A DNA stretch of 64,000 nt from Streptomyces naganishii JCM 4654 (GTDB taxonomy: Bacteria > Actinomycetota > Actinomycetes > Streptomycetales > Streptomycetaceae), in NCBI RefSeq assembly GCF_014650575.1, contig NZ_BMVF01000001.1, positions 310,001 through 374,000 on the forward strand, read 5' to 3'. The notes under the pieces were generated by a model. That model worked only from the letters and a program-made list of their open reading frames with translations, was not told the origin of the DNA and did not search any database. Below, in pieces: positions 11,328 through 21,550 of this stretch. The stretch's first letter is position 1; every line of letters begins with the position of its first letter. The translations under genes and the position numbers were made by a program.

Positions 11328-12083
11328 ATGACCCTGGCGGTCCGAGTCATCCCCTGCCTGGACGTGGACGGCGGCCGGGTCGTCAAGGGCGTCAACTTCC
11401 AGAACCTGCGCGACGCGGGCGACCCCGTCGAGATGGCCAAGGTGTACGACGCCGAGGGCGCCGACGAGTTGACGTTCCTGGACATCACCGCCTCCTCGGG
11501 CAACCGGGAGACGACGTACGACGTGGTGCGCCGCACCGCCGAGCAGGTGTTCATCCCGCTCACGGTCGGCGGCGGCGTCCGCACCGCCGAGGACGTCGAC
11601 AGGCTGCTGCGGGCGGGCGCCGACAAGGTCGGCGTCAACACGGCCGCGATCGCCCGCCCCGACCTGATCCGGGAGATCGCCGAGCGCTTCGGCCGCCAGG
11701 TCCTCGTCCTGTCGGTCGACGCGCGCCGCACCCCCGCCGGCACGTTCGAGGTGACCACCCACGGCGGCCGCCGCGGCACCGGCATCGACGCGGTGGAGTG
11801 GGCGCACCGCGCAGCCGAACTCGGCGCGGGTGAGATCCTGCTCAACTCCATGGACGCGGACGGCACCAAGGACGGCTACGACCTGGAGATGATCGCCGCC
11901 GTACGCAAGCACGTCACCGTCCCGGTCATCGCCTCCGGCGGCGCCGGCAGCCTCGGCCACTTCCCGCCGGCCGTCGCGGCGGGCGCGGACGCGGTCCTCG
12001 CCGCCTCGGTCTTCCACTTCGGCGACCTGCGCATCGGCCAGGTCAAGCAGACGCTGCGGGAGGCGGGCCATCCCGTCCGGTAG
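11328..12083 (+). CDS. hisF: imidazole glycerol phosphate synthase, cyclase subunit
   Basis: The 251-residue barrel has catalytic Asp residues in [14 protein letters not shown] and [16 protein letters not shown], plus the phosphate-binding [14 protein letters not shown] motif. It cyclises PRFAR with HisH-derived ammonia to IGP and AICAR. The ATG at 11328 lies downstream of TGAGGAG. A 49-base gap separates it from ridA, the first non-overlapping junction in the operon, so it may also have its own weak promoter. Confidence 0.95.
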   Translation: MTLAVRVIPCLDVDGGRVVKGVNFQNLRDAGDPVEMAKVYDAEGADELTFLDITASSGNRETTYDVVRRTAEQVFIPLTVGGGVRTAEDVDRLLRAGADKVGVNTAAIARPDLIREIAERFGRQVLVLSVDARRTPAGTFEVTTHGGRRGTGIDAVEWAHRAAELGAGEILLNSMDADGTKDGYDLEMIAAVRKHVTVPVIASGGAGSLGHFPPAVAAGADAVLAASVFHFGDLRIGQVKQTLREAGHPVR

Positions 12084-12084
12084 T

Positions 12085-13020
12085 CCCACGCCCGCGCCGG
12101 CCCCCGGCGCGGGCGCCGCCGAAAGCACCGCGGCCGTACGGGCCGCGACCGCACCCGCCACCGGCCGCCCCGCCCACCGCGACGGCAACCTCCTGCGCCG
12201 GCTCGCCGCGTACACCGCGTCGATGACGGGCGACAACGTCTACTACCTGGCGCTGTCCTGGGCGGCCGTGCGGGCCGGGTCGCCCGCGCAGGCGGGGATC
12301 GTGCCGGCGGTCAGCGCGGCGCCCAGGGCCCTGCTGATGCCGGCCGGGGGAGTGGTCGCGGACCGGTTCGGGCCGCGCCGGGTCGTCATCGGCAGCGACG
12401 CCGTGCGCTGCGCCGCCGTCCTCGCGGTGGCCGCGCTGCTGTACGGCACCGGGCCCCGGCTGTGGCCGCTGGCCCTGCTCGCCCTGCTGCCCTGGTCTTC
12501 GGCGCCGTGGACGCGGTGTTCGTGCCCGCCGTCGGCGCCCTGCCCGCGCGGGTGACCGGCACGGACCAGCTCGCGCGCGCGCAGGGCCTGCGGGGCCTGG
12601 CGATCCGGCTGGCGAGCATCGTCGGCGCCCCGCTCGGCGGCCTCGGCATCGCACTCGGCGGCGCGGCGGCGGCCTTCTCGGTGGCGGGACCGCTGATCGG
12701 CGATCGGCGCGCTCGCCTTCGTGACCGGCGTCGTCGCCGCCGTCGCGGTGGGCGTGCTGATCGGCCTGTCCGCCGGGCTCAGCGGCGCGCTGTGCGGCGC
12801 GCTGCTCCAGACCCAGGCCGAGCCGGCCTTCCTGGGCCGGGTCACCGCCGTGGCGAGCCTGGTCAGCCTCGGCCTCGCACCCCTGAGCATGCCGCTGTCC
12901 GCCGCCGCGATCGGCGCCTGGGGCACCGGCCCGGTGTTCGTCGTCAGCGCGGCGGTCTGCGCCCTGGGCGGACTGGTCGTCCTCGTCGCCCGCGAACCGC
13001 GGCGGGTGGAACTGCCCTGA
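12085..13020 (+). pseudogene. decayed MFS-family transporter
   Basis: Three consecutive segments in two frames join into one MFS-like membrane protein: SMTGDNVYYLALSW to about 12487, VFGAVDAVFVPAVG to about 12695, and AFVTGVVAAVAVGV to 13020. The first shift is repaired by adding one G within GCTGCCCTGG near 12487. The second is repaired by removing one copy of the tandem duplication ATCGGCG (12696-12702 and 12703-12709). Even then the protein is only about 320 residues, missing roughly 80-100 internal residues, and no start codon precedes the first membrane segment. The gene is therefore dead. Confidence 0.8.
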
Positions 13021-13058
13021 GGCCCCGGCGGCCCCCTACCCGGCTCGGCGGGCCGGAG

Positions 13059-13694
13059 TCAGAACCCCAGCTGCTTGGTCTCCGACAGCTTCGCGATGGC
13101 GTCCTTGTCGCCGTCCACCTCCACCCGGGCCGCGCTCTGCCGGCCGAAGGCGAACAGCAGCAGCTCCGAGGGCTCGCCGGTCACGGTCACCACCGGGGTG
13201 CCCCGGTGCGCGACCGCCGTCTGCCCGTTGGGGCGGCGCAGCACCAGGCCCGTGGGGATGCCCCGGCCCAGCAGCCGGGCGGTGCGCTCCAGACGGGACC
13301 ACAGGGTCTCCTGGAAGACCGGGTCCAGCTCACGCGGCGACCAGTCGCCCTGGGCGCGCCGCACGTCCTCGGCGTGGACGTAGAACTCCACCGTGTTGGC
13401 GGCCTCGTCGACCTGCTTGAGCTGGAAGGGCGAGAAGCGCGGCGGGCCGGTGCGGATCAGCTGGATCAGTTCCTCGTACGGCTTGGCGGCGTACTCCTGC
13501 AGCACCTTCTCCAGCCGTGAGGCCAGCGGTTTGATCAGCGCGCCCCCGGCCGCGTCCGGGCGGCGCTCGCGCACCACCACGTGCGCGGCGAGGTCGCGGG
13601 TGCGCCAGCCCTCGCAGAGGGTGGGCGCGTCCGGACCGGCGGTCTCCAAGAGGTCGGCGAGCAGGAGCCGTTCACGCTTGGCAAAGGTCGACAT
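13059..13694 (-). CDS. TIGR03085-family DinB-like metal-binding protein
   Basis: The 211-residue product begins with a maleylpyruvate-isomerase/DinB-like four-helix domain: [43 protein letters not shown], with a His typical of the metal site. Later [26 protein letters not shown] supplies another conserved His-Glu/Asp set. The C-terminal half has a [13 protein letters not shown] segment typical of actinobacterial members. The function is unknown, possibly thiol-dependent. It is transcribed away from hisI. Confidence 0.85.
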   Translation of the reverse strand: MSTFAKRERLLLADLLETAGPDAPTLCEGWRTRDLAAHVVVRERRPDAAGGALIKPLASRLEKVLQEYAAKPYEELIQLIRTGPPRFSPFQLKQVDEAANTVEFYVHAEDVRRAQGDWSPRELDPVFQETLWSRLERTARLLGRGIPTGLVLRRPNGQTAVAHRGTPVVTVTGEPSELLLFAFGRQSAARVEVDGDKDAIAKLSETKQLGF

Positions 13695-13777
13695 GGAGTC
13701 AGCCTACGACCACGCAGCGAGTCCGCCCACTGGACCGCCGCCCCTTCGCGCGCCTTCCGCGCGGCACAATGGCACCC

Positions 13778-14230
13778 ATGACCAGCACGCCCGGCACGCC
13801 CGCCCGTCACCCGGCCACCGCCCCCCACCGAGGCGCTTCGCGCCACGGTGCTCCCTCCAGCGGTCTGGACCCGGAGATCGCCGCGCGCCTCAAGCGCAGC
13901 GGCGACGGGCTCCTCCCCGCGATCGCCCAGCAGTACGACACCGGTGAGGTGCTGATGCTGGGCTGGATGGACGACGAGGCGCTGCACCGCACCCTGACCA
14001 CCGGCCGCTGCACCTACTGGTCGCGCAGCCGGGGCGAGTACTGGGTCAAGGGCGACACCTCCGGGCACGTGCAGTGGGTCAAGTCCGTCGCCCTGGACTG
14101 CGACGCCGACACCGTGCTGGTCAAGGTGGACCAGGTCGGGGCGGCCTGCCACACCGGCGACCGCACCTGCTTCGACACCGACGTGCTGCTCAAGGACGCC
14201 GGTTCCGGCCCGGCCGCCGCGGATCAGTAG
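13778..14230 (+). CDS. hisI: phosphoribosyl-AMP cyclohydrolase
   Basis: This monofunctional HisI (150 residues) opens the adenine ring of PR-AMP, an early step in histidine synthesis; the HisE domain is absent. Key motifs are [30 protein letters not shown], and the Mg/Zn-binding [20 protein letters not shown] with Cys near DRTCF. ATG 13778 (MTSTP) is preferred; ATG 13769 is in frame and would add three residues. It sits 11 bases before trpE, tying histidine and tryptophan genes in one transcript. Confidence 0.95.
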   Translation: MTSTPGTPARHPATAPHRGASRHGAPSSGLDPEIAARLKRSGDGLLPAIAQQYDTGEVLMLGWMDDEALHRTLTTGRCTYWSRSRGEYWVKGDTSGHVQWVKSVALDCDADTVLVKVDQVGAACHTGDRTCFDTDVLLKDAGSGPAAADQ

Positions 14231-14241
14231 GGTCTGCCGCC

Positions 14242-15720
14242 ATGGATCTCGAGACGTTCCGCAAGCTCGCCACCGACCGCAGGGTCATCCCGGTCACGCG
14301 CAAGCTCCTCGCCGACGGCGACACCCCGGTCGCGCTGTACCGCAAGCTCGCCGCCGAACGCCCCGGCACGTTCCTGCTGGAGTCCGCCGAGAACGGCCGC
14401 TCCTGGTCCCGGTACTCCTTCGTGGGCGTGCGCTCGGCCGCCACCCTGACCGCGCGGGACGGCCACGCCCACTGGCTCGGCACCCCGCCCGTCGGCGTCC
14501 CCGTCGACGGCGACCCGCTCGCCGCCCTGCGCGCCACCATCGAGGCCCTGCACACCCCGCACCAGGAGGGCCTGCCGCCCTTCACCGGCGGCATGGTCGG
14601 CTACCTCGGCTACGACATCGTGCGGCGACTGGAGAAGATCGGCCCCGGCGAGCGCGACGACCTGCGGCTGCCCGAGCTGACCATGCTGCTCACCTCCGAC
14701 CTCGCCGTACTCGACCACTGGGACGGCACGGTCCTGCTGATCGCCAACGCGATCAACCACAACGACCTCGACACCGGTGTCGACGAGGCGCACGCCGACG
14801 CGGTGGCCCGCCTCGACGCGATGGAGGCGGACCTGTCCCGCGCGGTCGCCCAGCCGCCCGCCGCGCTCCCGCCGTCCGAACTCCCCGAGTACACCGCGCT
14901 GTGGGGCGGCAAGGACTTCCAGGAGGCCGTCGAGGACGTCAAGGAGCGCATCCGCGCGGGCGAGGCCTTCCAGGTCGTCCCCTCGCAGCGCTTCGAGACG
15001 CCCTGCGCGGCCGGCGCCCTGGACGTCTACCGGGTGCTGCGGGCCACCAACCCCTCGCCGTACATGTACCTGTTCCGCTTCGACGGCTTCGACGTCGTCG
15101 GCTCCTCGCCCGAGGCGCTGGTCAAGGTCGAGGACGGGCGGGCCATGGTCCACCCCATCGCCGGCACCCGCCCGCGCGGGGCGACGCCGCAGGAGGACCA
15201 GGCCCTCGCCGACGAACTCCTCGCCGACCCCAAGGAGCGCGCCGAGCACCTGATGCTCGTCGACCTCGGCCGCAACGACCTGGGGCGCGTCTGCGAGCCG
15301 GGCTCCGTCGAGGTCGTCGACTTCATGTCCATCGAGCGGTACTCCCACGTGATGCACATCGTCTCGACCGTCACCGGCCGCGTCGCACCGGGCCGCACCG
15401 CCTTCGACGTCCTGACGGCCTGCTTCCCGGCGGGCACCCTCTCCGGCGCGCCCAAGCCGCGCGCCATGCAGATCATCGACGAACTCGAGCCGTCCCGGCG
15501 CGGCCTGTACGGCGGCTGCGTGGGGTACCTCGACTTCGCCGGCGACTCCGACACCGCCATCGCCATCCGCACCGCCCTGCTGCGCGACGGCACGGCCTAC
15601 GTCCAGGCCGGCGCCGGCATCGTCGCCGACTCCGACCCGGTCGCCGAGGACACCGAATGCCGCAACAAGGCCGCCGCGGTGCTCCGGGCCATCCACACGG
15701 CCAACCGCCTGCCCGGCTAG
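14242..15720 (+). CDS. trpE: anthranilate synthase component I
   Basis: TrpE makes anthranilate from chorismate with ammonia supplied by TrpG, which is not in this window. The 492-residue product carries the tryptophan feedback site LLES (residues 45-48) and the chorismate-enzyme motifs [49 protein letters not shown] and the C-terminal [11 protein letters not shown]. The ATG at 14242 follows hisI closely, leaving no room for the leader-peptide attenuator reported for a trpE of Streptomyces venezuelae. Confidence 0.96.
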   Translation: MDLETFRKLATDRRVIPVTRKLLADGDTPVALYRKLAAERPGTFLLESAENGRSWSRYSFVGVRSAATLTARDGHAHWLGTPPVGVPVDGDPLAALRATIEALHTPHQEGLPPFTGGMVGYLGYDIVRRLEKIGPGERDDLRLPELTMLLTSDLAVLDHWDGTVLLIANAINHNDLDTGVDEAHADAVARLDAMEADLSRAVAQPPAALPPSELPEYTALWGGKDFQEAVEDVKERIRAGEAFQVVPSQRFETPCAAGALDVYRVLRATNPSPYMYLFRFDGFDVVGSSPEALVKVEDGRAMVHPIAGTRPRGATPQEDQALADELLADPKERAEHLMLVDLGRNDLGRVCEPGSVEVVDFMSIERYSHVMHIVSTVTGRVAPGRTAFDVLTACFPAGTLSGAPKPRAMQIIDELEPSRRGLYGGCVGYLDFAGDSDTAIAIRTALLRDGTAYVQAGAGIVADSDPVAEDTECRNKAAAVLRAIHTANRLPG

Positions 15721-16370
15721 CCCCGCCCGACGGGCCGCGCACGGCACGGGCCGGTCGGGTCGGTGGGCCGGGCACTGCGCGACCGGCTGGGGCGGTGGGT
15801 CGCGCTTGGCGCGGGCCGCTGGGTCAGTGGGTCGTGCACGGTGCCGGTCGACTGAGACCGTGGGCCGCGTGCGCTGCCGGCCGGTCGGGTCGGTGGGCCG
15901 GGCACGCCGCCTGCCGACCGGTTCGGCGGGTCGCGCACGGCGCGGATCCCCGGGGCGGCGGGTCGTGCATGGCGCGGGCCGCTGGGTCAGTGGGTCGTGC
16001 ACGGTACCGGGCGGCTGAGACCGTGGACCGCGTGCCGTGCCGGCCGGTCGGGTAGGGGGGCCGGGCACTGCGTCGGCCGGCTGGGGCGGCGGATCGCGCA
16101 TGGCGCGGGCCGGTCGGGGCGGTGGGTTACGCGTGGCGTCCGGTGCGGGCCGGTCGGGGCGGTGGGTCGGTGTTCGGCGGCGGTGGGCGGGCCCCGCGGG
16201 GTGCGCGGCCCGGCGGTCCGCCGACTCGGCGGGGCGGGCGCGCCGTCGGCCGCCGGACGGCGGGGCGTGCGGCCGGGTGGGTACGGTCGCCGAGGGCGCC
16301 GGATGGCGCTGCGCGCGCCGTCGGGCGTAGGGGCGGGGCAACCGCCGCTCGCGGTGCGGCGTTTCTCACC
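15721..16370. repeat. degenerate GC-rich direct repeats, no gene
   Basis: The 688-bp gap after trpE contains two near-copies of a unit repeating at 163 bp. For example GGCGCGGGCCGCTGGGTCAG begins at 15808 and again at 15971, each preceded by a GGGGCGG..GGGTCG word and followed by GGTCGTGCACGGT and CTGAGACCGTG. A third partial copy starts near 16081. Short GGCCGGTCGGG words are scattered throughout. The frames that stay open encode only low-complexity Gly/Arg/Ala protein, so I see no real gene. Confidence 0.7.
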
Positions 16371-16400
16371 GAACCCCGGGTGACCGTTCGTTCGGGGTTC
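16371..16400. promoter_or_regulatory. inverted repeat upstream of a membrane-protein gene
   Basis: GAACCCCG and CGGGGTTC form perfect 8-bp arms separated by 14 bases, ending 8 bases before the GTG at 16409. It may be an operator or a hairpin in the 5' leader; it could also terminate read-through from trpE. Confidence 0.4.
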
Positions 16401-16408
16401 AGGCGATA

Positions 16409-17056
16409 GTGGACTACGTGACTGCCGTACCTCACCCCCGTACCGAAGCCGCCGGGCCCGCCCGGTCCGGCCGCCGCAGCCTCGCCGTCGCCCTGCTGTG
16501 CGGCGCGCTCGGCGCGGCCGTGGCGCTGCTGGCCACCCGTCAGCGCTGGGCGGAGGGCACCGCGACGGTGGCCGGCGGGGACTTCCCGCTGACCGCCAAG
16601 GGCAGCGAGGTCACGGGTGTGCCCGCGGCGCTCGCCATAGTGAGCCTGGCCGCCCTGGTCGCCGTGTTCGCCGTCCGCCGTTCCGGCCGCCGCCTGGTCG
16701 CCGGTCTGCTCACCCTCTCCGGCGCGGGCACCGTCGGCGCGGCCCTGACCGGCGCCGGCAACCGTGCCGCGCTCGACGAGAAGGCCGCGCAGGCGTCCGG
16801 CGACACCGCCGCGACCGCCGCCGCCCTCAGCCACACCGGCTGGCCCTATGTCGCGGCGGCGGGCGGCGCGCTGATCCTGCTCGCCGGACTGCTCGCCCTG
16901 CGCTACGGCGGCCTGTGGCCCGCCATGTCCGGCCGTTACGAGCGCTCCGGGGCGCCCCGCTCCCGCGCCCCCAAGGCCGTCGACCCCGACCGGCCCGAGG
17001 ACCTCTGGAAGGCCCTGGACCGGGGCGAGGACCCGACCGGCACCGAACCGGCCTGA
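16409..17056 (+). CDS. trp-region conserved membrane protein (TIGR02234 type)
   Basis: The 215-residue protein has four predicted membrane segments: SLAVALLCGALGAAVALLA, ALAIVSLAALVAVFAV, LVAGLLTLSGAGTVGAAL and VAAAGGALILLAGLLALRY. The RWAEG motif lies after the first, and the C-terminal cytosolic tail ends in PEDLWKALDRGEDPT. These features match the actinobacterial Trp_oprn_chp family found between trpE and trpC. Function unknown. GTG 16409 is used; GTG 16418 (VTAVPHPRT) is an equally plausible start. Confidence 0.8.
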   Translation: MDYVTAVPHPRTEAAGPARSGRRSLAVALLCGALGAAVALLATRQRWAEGTATVAGGDFPLTAKGSEVTGVPAALAIVSLAALVAVFAVRRSGRRLVAGLLTLSGAGTVGAALTGAGNRAALDEKAAQASGDTAATAAALSHTGWPYVAAAGGALILLAGLLALRYGGLWPAMSGRYERSGAPRSRAPKAVDPDRPEDLWKALDRGEDPTGTEPA

Positions 17057-17196
17057 CCGGGCGCCGCCGAGGCGGTCCGGCCACCGCGGTGAGAGGGTGA
17101 CGCCAGGGGCCACCCCCGGTCACGTCGCGTGCGCGCGTACGGGACAATGGGTCCGAGCGTCCGGCTCAGACACGTACAAGCAACGAGGAGCAAGTC

Positions 17197-17445
17197 ATGG
17201 CGGGCAGCAGCCACGGTCACACCCCGGCCGCCTGGACCGGTGTCATCATCGCCTTCATCGGTTTCTGCGTCGCGGGCGCCTTCATGGTGATGGCCCAGCC
17301 GGTCGGCTTCTGGGTCGGCATCGGCATCGTGCTGCTCGGCGGTGTCGTCGGCGGCATCATGCGCATGATGGGCATGGGCCAGAAGAACGAGCACCCGGTG
17401 CACCAGGTCGCGGACAAGGGCCAGCCCGCCGGCGCCAAGGGCTGA
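17197..17445 (+). CDS. HGxxPAAW-motif small membrane protein
   Basis: The 82-residue product starts MAGSSHGHTPAAW, the signature of the actinobacterial HGxxPAAW family, followed by two membrane segments (GVIIAFIGFCVAGAFMVMA and GFWVGIGIVLLGGVVGGIM) and a charged tail. A strong Shine-Dalgarno, GAGGAG, precedes the ATG. It is regularly found between trpE and trpC in Streptomyces. Its role is unknown. Confidence 0.88.
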   Translation: MAGSSHGHTPAAWTGVIIAFIGFCVAGAFMVMAQPVGFWVGIGIVLLGGVVGGIMRMMGMGQKNEHPVHQVADKGQPAGAKG

Positions 17446-17498
17446 CGGGCGAAACCCCGGCCGGCGCGGCCCGACGCGCCGTGAGCGGGACGGACGGG

Positions 17499-17523
17499 GA
17501 GGGGCGGCCCGGTGCCGCCCCTC
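17499..17523. terminator. hairpin after the HGxxPAAW gene
   Basis: Perfect 10-bp inverted repeat GAGGGGCGGC / GCCGCCCCTC with a 5-base loop, about 55 bases after the stop at 17445 and before the DUF2752 gene. It probably reduces read-through. Confidence 0.5.
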
Positions 17524-17552
17524 ACGCGCGCGTGCACGGCGCGCGGTGCACA

Positions 17553-18119
17553 ATGCGAGACGTGAACGCCGACAGCCAGAGGGTGACAGCCGGCAGCCCG
17601 GGCCCGACATCCGCCAACCCGGCGCCTGCCCCCGGCTTGGAGCCTGCCCCCGGCCTGGCGCCAGCCCCCGGCCCGGCTCCCGCGCTCGGCCCGGCTCCCG
17701 CACTCGGCCCGGCGCCTGCCCCCGGCCCGGTGCGGCGGCTCGGGGTTCCCCTCGCGGTCCTGGCCGCCGTGGCCGCCGCCTTCGCCTACGTCGGAGCCGT
17801 GGACCCCAACCAGCCCGGCCACTACCCGGTCTGCCCCCTCCTGCGGTACGCCGGGATCTACTGCCCCGGCTGCGGCGGCCTGCGCAGCGCCCACGCCTTC
17901 GTGCACGGCGACTTCGCCGCCGCCCTGCACGACAACGCGGCGGCCGTCGCCGGATACCTGGCCTTCGCAGTGGTCTGGACCGTGTGGGCCTGCCGCGCCG
18001 CCCGCGGGCGGCCGCCGCGCCTCGAACCCCGGCCCGCCCACCTGTGGGCCCTGGGCGGGCTGCTGCTGGCGTTCACCGTTGTCCGGAACCTGCCCTTCGG
18101 CGGCCTGCTCCACCCTTGA
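17553..18119 (+). CDS. DUF2752 membrane protein
   Basis: The core motif CPLLRYAGIYCPGCGGLRSA followed by HGDFAAALHDN is diagnostic of DUF2752. Three membrane segments are predicted, ending in ALGGLLLAFTVVRNLPFG. The N-terminal 45 residues are an expanded Pro/Ala/Gly repeat (APALGPAPALGPAPAPGP type), which looks like recent tandem duplication at the DNA level. ATG 17553 is used; GTG 17562 is an alternative and neither has a clear Shine-Dalgarno. Function unknown; the conserved cysteines could bind metal. Confidence 0.82.
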   Translation: MRDVNADSQRVTAGSPGPTSANPAPAPGLEPAPGLAPAPGPAPALGPAPALGPAPAPGPVRRLGVPLAVLAAVAAAFAYVGAVDPNQPGHYPVCPLLRYAGIYCPGCGGLRSAHAFVHGDFAAALHDNAAAVAGYLAFAVVWTVWACRAARGRPPRLEPRPAHLWALGGLLLAFTVVRNLPFGGLLHP

Positions 18120-18310
18120 TCGGCCGGCGTATGTCCAGGTAGTGGGACCGCCGTCCACCGGATGCGAGGCCGGTGCCCCACTCCGGATACCATCGCAGTG
18201 ACCACCGGTTTCGTCCGCTTGATCCACCGGATCCGCCGGATGCGGCAGCGGAAGGGCCGGGGCCGTTCCACCCGCTGGATAAGTCAACCGTCTGGAAGGG
18301 GGCCGCTCGC

Positions 18311-19120
18311 GTGAGTGTGCTCGACGAGATCATCGACGGAGTCCGTGCCGACCTCGCGGAGCGGCAGGCGCGCGTCAGCCTCGACGAGCTCAAGGAGCGC
18401 GCGGCCAAGGCACCCGCCGCCAAGGACGGGGTGGCCGCGCTCAAGGGCGACGGCGTCAGGGTGATCTGCGAGGTCAAGCGCTCCAGCCCGTCCAAGGGCG
18501 CGCTGGCCGCCATCGCCGACCCGGCCGGTCTGGCCGCGGACTACGAGGCGGGCGGCGCCTCCGTCATCTCCGTGCTGACCGAGCAGCGGCGCTTCGGCGG
18601 CTCGCTGGCCGACCTCGAGGCCGTCCGCGCCCGCGTCGACATCCCGGTGCTGCGCAAGGACTTCATCGTCACCTCGTACCAGCTGTGGGAGGCGCGGGCC
18701 TACGGCGCCGACCTCGCCCTGCTCATCGTCGCCGCCCTCGACCAGCCGGCCCTGGAGTCGCTGATCGAGCGCGCGGTGTCCATCGGGCTCACCCCGCTCG
18801 TCGAGGTGCACGACGAGGAGGAGGTGGAGCGCGCGGTGGACGCCGGAGCCAAGGTGATCGGCGTCAACGCGCGTAACCTCAAGACGCTCAAGGTCGACCG
18901 CGGCACCTTCGAGCGGGTCGCGCCGGAGATCCCCGGCCACCTCGTCCGCGTCGCCGAGTCGGGCGTCCGCGGCCCGCACGACCTGATCGCCTACGCCAAC
19001 GCCGGCGCCGACGCCGTCCTGGTCGGCGAGTCCCTGGTCACCGGCCGCGACCCGAAGACCGCGGTCGCCGACCTGGTCGCCGCCGGGGCCCACCCCGCGC
19101 TGCGGCACGGCCGGGGCTGA
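18311..19120 (+). CDS. trpC: indole-3-glycerol phosphate synthase
   Basis: The 269-residue barrel has the catalytic motifs [49 protein letters not shown] and VAESGVRG. It converts CdRP to indole-glycerol phosphate. The GTG at 18311 is preceded by GGAAGGGGG. The same frame is open about 45 codons upstream but without family similarity. It starts the trpC-trpM-trpB-trpA cluster; the 190-bp upstream gap contains no Trp-rich leader peptide that I can see. Confidence 0.95.
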   Translation: MSVLDEIIDGVRADLAERQARVSLDELKERAAKAPAAKDGVAALKGDGVRVICEVKRSSPSKGALAAIADPAGLAADYEAGGASVISVLTEQRRFGGSLADLEAVRARVDIPVLRKDFIVTSYQLWEARAYGADLALLIVAALDQPALESLIERAVSIGLTPLVEVHDEEEVERAVDAGAKVIGVNARNLKTLKVDRGTFERVAPEIPGHLVRVAESGVRGPHDLIAYANAGADAVLVGESLVTGRDPKTAVADLVAAGAHPALRHGRG

Positions 19121-19141
19121 GACGCCGGTAGGCTGGCCCCG

Positions 19142-19348
19142 ATGACTGCCACCGTGACGACCGTGGACCGGCACGCCCGCCTGGCGCGCGGCTGCCGCCC
19201 CAGGGGCTGCCGTGCCCCCGCGAGGCGTGTCCACGGCCGCCGCGTGCGGTACGTCATCGGCGACGAACCCGGGCAGGTGAACGGACGCCGATGGCAGCGC
19301 GCCCCGCAGGGGCGCGGGGAAGCGCGCGACCGGCCGCACCCGGCCTGA
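19142..19348 (+). CDS. trpM: TrpM-like small protein
   Basis: A 68-residue, strongly basic protein (many Arg, with Cys and Pro) lies between trpC and trpB. In S. coelicolor the small gene at this position, trpM (formerly trpX), encodes about 63 residues and modulates tryptophan synthesis and differentiation; assignment here rests on position, size and composition. A TAGGCT hexamer ends 8 bases before the ATG, so it could be a -10 giving a nearly leaderless transcript. No Shine-Dalgarno is evident. Confidence 0.65.
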   Translation: MTATVTTVDRHARLARGCRPRGCRAPARRVHGRRVRYVIGDEPGQVNGRRWQRAPQGRGEARDRPHPA

Positions 19349-19418
19349 GGTCGCACGACAGGCTCCGCCCCCACGGCGATCAGTGTCTTTTCACGCACAC
19401 CCACCGTGAGGTTCTGGC

Positions 19419-20702
19419 ATGCCCAGCGATTTCTTCTTCCCTGACCCCACCGGTCAGGTGCCCAGCGCCGAGGGCTACTTCGGCGCCTTCGGCGGCAAGT
19501 TCATCCCGGAGGCGCTCGTCGCCGCCGTGGACGAGGTCGCCGTCGAGTACGACAAGGCGAAGGCCGACCCGGAGTTCGCGCGCGAACTCGACGACCTGCT
19601 CGTCCACTACACCGGGCGCCCCAGCGCCCTGACCGAGGTGCCGCGCTTCGCGGAGCACGCGGGCGGCGCCCGTGTCTTCCTCAAGCGCGAGGACCTCAAC
19701 CACACCGGCTCGCACAAGATCAACAACGTGCTGGGCCAGGCCCTGCTCACCAAGCGCATGGGCAAGACCCGGGTGATCGCGGAGACCGGCGCCGGACAGC
19801 ACGGCGTGGCCACCGCCACCGCCTGCGCGCTGTTCGGCCTGGACTGCACGATCTACATGGGCGAGATCGACACCCGGCGCCAGGCGCTGAACGTGGCCCG
19901 GATGCGCATGCTCGGCGCCGAGGTCGTGGCCGTGAAGTCCGGCAGCCGCACCCTGAAGGACGCCATCAACGAGGCGTTCCGCGACTGGGTCGCCAACGTC
20001 GACCGCACCCACTACCTGTTCGGCACCGTGGCCGGCCCGCACCCCTTCCCGGCCATGGTCCGCGACTTCCACCGGGTCATCGGCGTCGAGGCACGCCGCC
20101 AGCTCCTCGAGCGCGCCGGGCGCCTTCCCGACGCGGCGATCGCCTGCGTCGGCGGCGGCTCCAACGCCATCGGCCTCTTCCACGCGTTCATCCCCGACGA
20201 GGGCGTACGCCTCATCGGCTGCGAGCCCGCCGGGCACGGCGTGGAGACCGGCGAGCACGCGGCGACCCTGACCGCCGGCGAGCCCGGCATCCTGCACGGC
20301 TCCCGGTCCTACGTCCTCCAGGACGACGAGGGCCAGATCACCGAGCCGTACTCCATCTCGGCCGGCCTGGACTACCCGGGCATCGGCCCCGAGCACTCCT
20401 ACCTGAAGGACTCGGGGCGCGCCGAGTACCGCGCGGTCACCGACGACGCGGCGATGCAGGCGCTGCGGCTGCTGTCGCGCACCGAGGGCATCATCCCGGC
20501 GATCGAGAGCGCCCACGCCCTGGCCGGCGCCCTCGAGGTCGGCCGGGAGCTCGGCGCGCAGGGGCTGATCGTGGTCAACCTCTCCGGACGCGGCGACAAG
20601 GACATGGACACCGCGGCCCGGTACTTCGGGCTGTACGACACCGACGCCGAGGTGGCCGCGGACGCCGCCGACACCGCCGAGATCGAGGGGGACGCCAAGT
20701 GA
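19419..20702 (+). CDS. trpB: tryptophan synthase beta subunit
   Basis: The 427-residue PLP enzyme condenses indole with serine. The PLP lysine lies in [30 protein letters not shown] and the phosphate loop [12 protein letters not shown] are intact, and the C-terminal [10 protein letters not shown] is present. The ATG at 19419 begins the conserved actinobacterial N-terminus before [13 protein letters not shown]. The stop overlaps the trpA GTG (GTGA), giving coupled synthesis of the alpha2beta2 complex. The tail after residue 410 is acidic and non-conserved. Confidence 0.96.
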   Translation: MPSDFFFPDPTGQVPSAEGYFGAFGGKFIPEALVAAVDEVAVEYDKAKADPEFARELDDLLVHYTGRPSALTEVPRFAEHAGGARVFLKREDLNHTGSHKINNVLGQALLTKRMGKTRVIAETGAGQHGVATATACALFGLDCTIYMGEIDTRRQALNVARMRMLGAEVVAVKSGSRTLKDAINEAFRDWVANVDRTHYLFGTVAGPHPFPAMVRDFHRVIGVEARRQLLERAGRLPDAAIACVGGGSNAIGLFHAFIPDEGVRLIGCEPAGHGVETGEHAATLTAGEPGILHGSRSYVLQDDEGQITEPYSISAGLDYPGIGPEHSYLKDSGRAEYRAVTDDAAMQALRLLSRTEGIIPAIESAHALAGALEVGRELGAQGLIVVNLSGRGDKDMDTAARYFGLYDTDAEVAADAADTAEIEGDAK

Positions 20703-21517
20703 GCGGCAACATCCAGCTGTTGACGGACACCCTCGCGGGCGCCAAGGCGGAGGGCCGCTCGGCGCTCATCGCCTACCTCCCGGCCGGCTTCCCCACCGTG
20801 GACGGCGGCATCGAGGCGATCAGGGCCGTCTTCGACGGCGGCGCGGACGTCGTGGAGGTCGGGCTGCCGCACAGCGACCCGGTGCTCGACGGCCCGGTCA
20901 TCCAGACCGCCGACGACATCGCCCTGCGCGGCGGGGTCAGGATCGCCGACGTCATGCGCACGGTCCGCGAGGCCCACGCGGCGACCGGCAAGCCGGTGCT
21001 CGTCATGACGTACTGGAACCCGATCGACCGCTACGGCGTCGAGCGGTTCACCAGTGAGCTCGCCGAGGCGGGCGGCGCCGGGTGCATCCTGCCCGACCTG
21101 CCGGTCCAGGAGTCGGCGCTGTGGCGGGAGCACGCCGAGAAGCACGGCCTCGCGACCGTCTTCGTGGTGGCGCCCAGCAGCAAGGACCAGCGGCTCGCCG
21201 AGATCACCGCGGCCGGCTCCGGCTTCGTCTACGCCGCCTCGCTCATGGGCGTCACCGGCACCCGTGAGTCGGTCGGCGCGCAGGCTCAGGACCTGGTGGA
21301 GCGCACCCGCGCCACCGGGACCGGCCTTCCGGTCTGCGTCGGCCTCGGCGTCTCCAGCCGCGCCCAGGCCGCCGAGGTCGCCGGGTTCGCCGACGGCGTG
21401 ATCGTCGGCTCTGCCTTCGTCAAGCGGATGCTGGACGCTCCGGACGAGGCGGCCGGCCTGGAGGCGGTGCGCGCCCTCGCGGGCGAGCTGGCGGCCGGGG
21501 TGCGCGGGCGGGCGTAG
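20699..21517 (+). CDS. trpA: tryptophan synthase alpha subunit
   Basis: The 272-residue barrel cleaves indole-glycerol phosphate to indole. Catalytic Glu and Asp lie in [19 protein letters not shown]; note PHSDPVLDG in place of the common PFSDPxADG. Further motifs are [35 protein letters not shown] and [13 protein letters not shown]. The GTG at 20699 overlaps the trpB stop. A strong hairpin follows at 21551-21577. Confidence 0.95.
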   Translation: MSGNIQLLTDTLAGAKAEGRSALIAYLPAGFPTVDGGIEAIRAVFDGGADVVEVGLPHSDPVLDGPVIQTADDIALRGGVRIADVMRTVREAHAATGKPVLVMTYWNPIDRYGVERFTSELAEAGGAGCILPDLPVQESALWREHAEKHGLATVFVVAPSSKDQRLAEITAAGSGFVYAASLMGVTGTRESVGAQAQDLVERTRATGTGLPVCVGLGVSSRAQAAEVAGFADGVIVGSAFVKRMLDAPDEAAGLEAVRALAGELAAGVRGRA

Positions 21518-21550
21518 ACGCCACGATCACTCGAAGGGGTGGACCTGGGA

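Noticed and set aside
15800..16400. Several 70-130-codon frames in the gap after trpE
   Set aside because: They overlap one another in all frames and encode repeat-derived Gly/Arg/Val strings without a ribosome-binding site.
18120..18310. Trp leader-peptide attenuator before trpC
   Set aside because: No short ORF with clustered Trp codons and no antiterminator/terminator pair could be found; only two isolated TGG codons occur near the trpC start.
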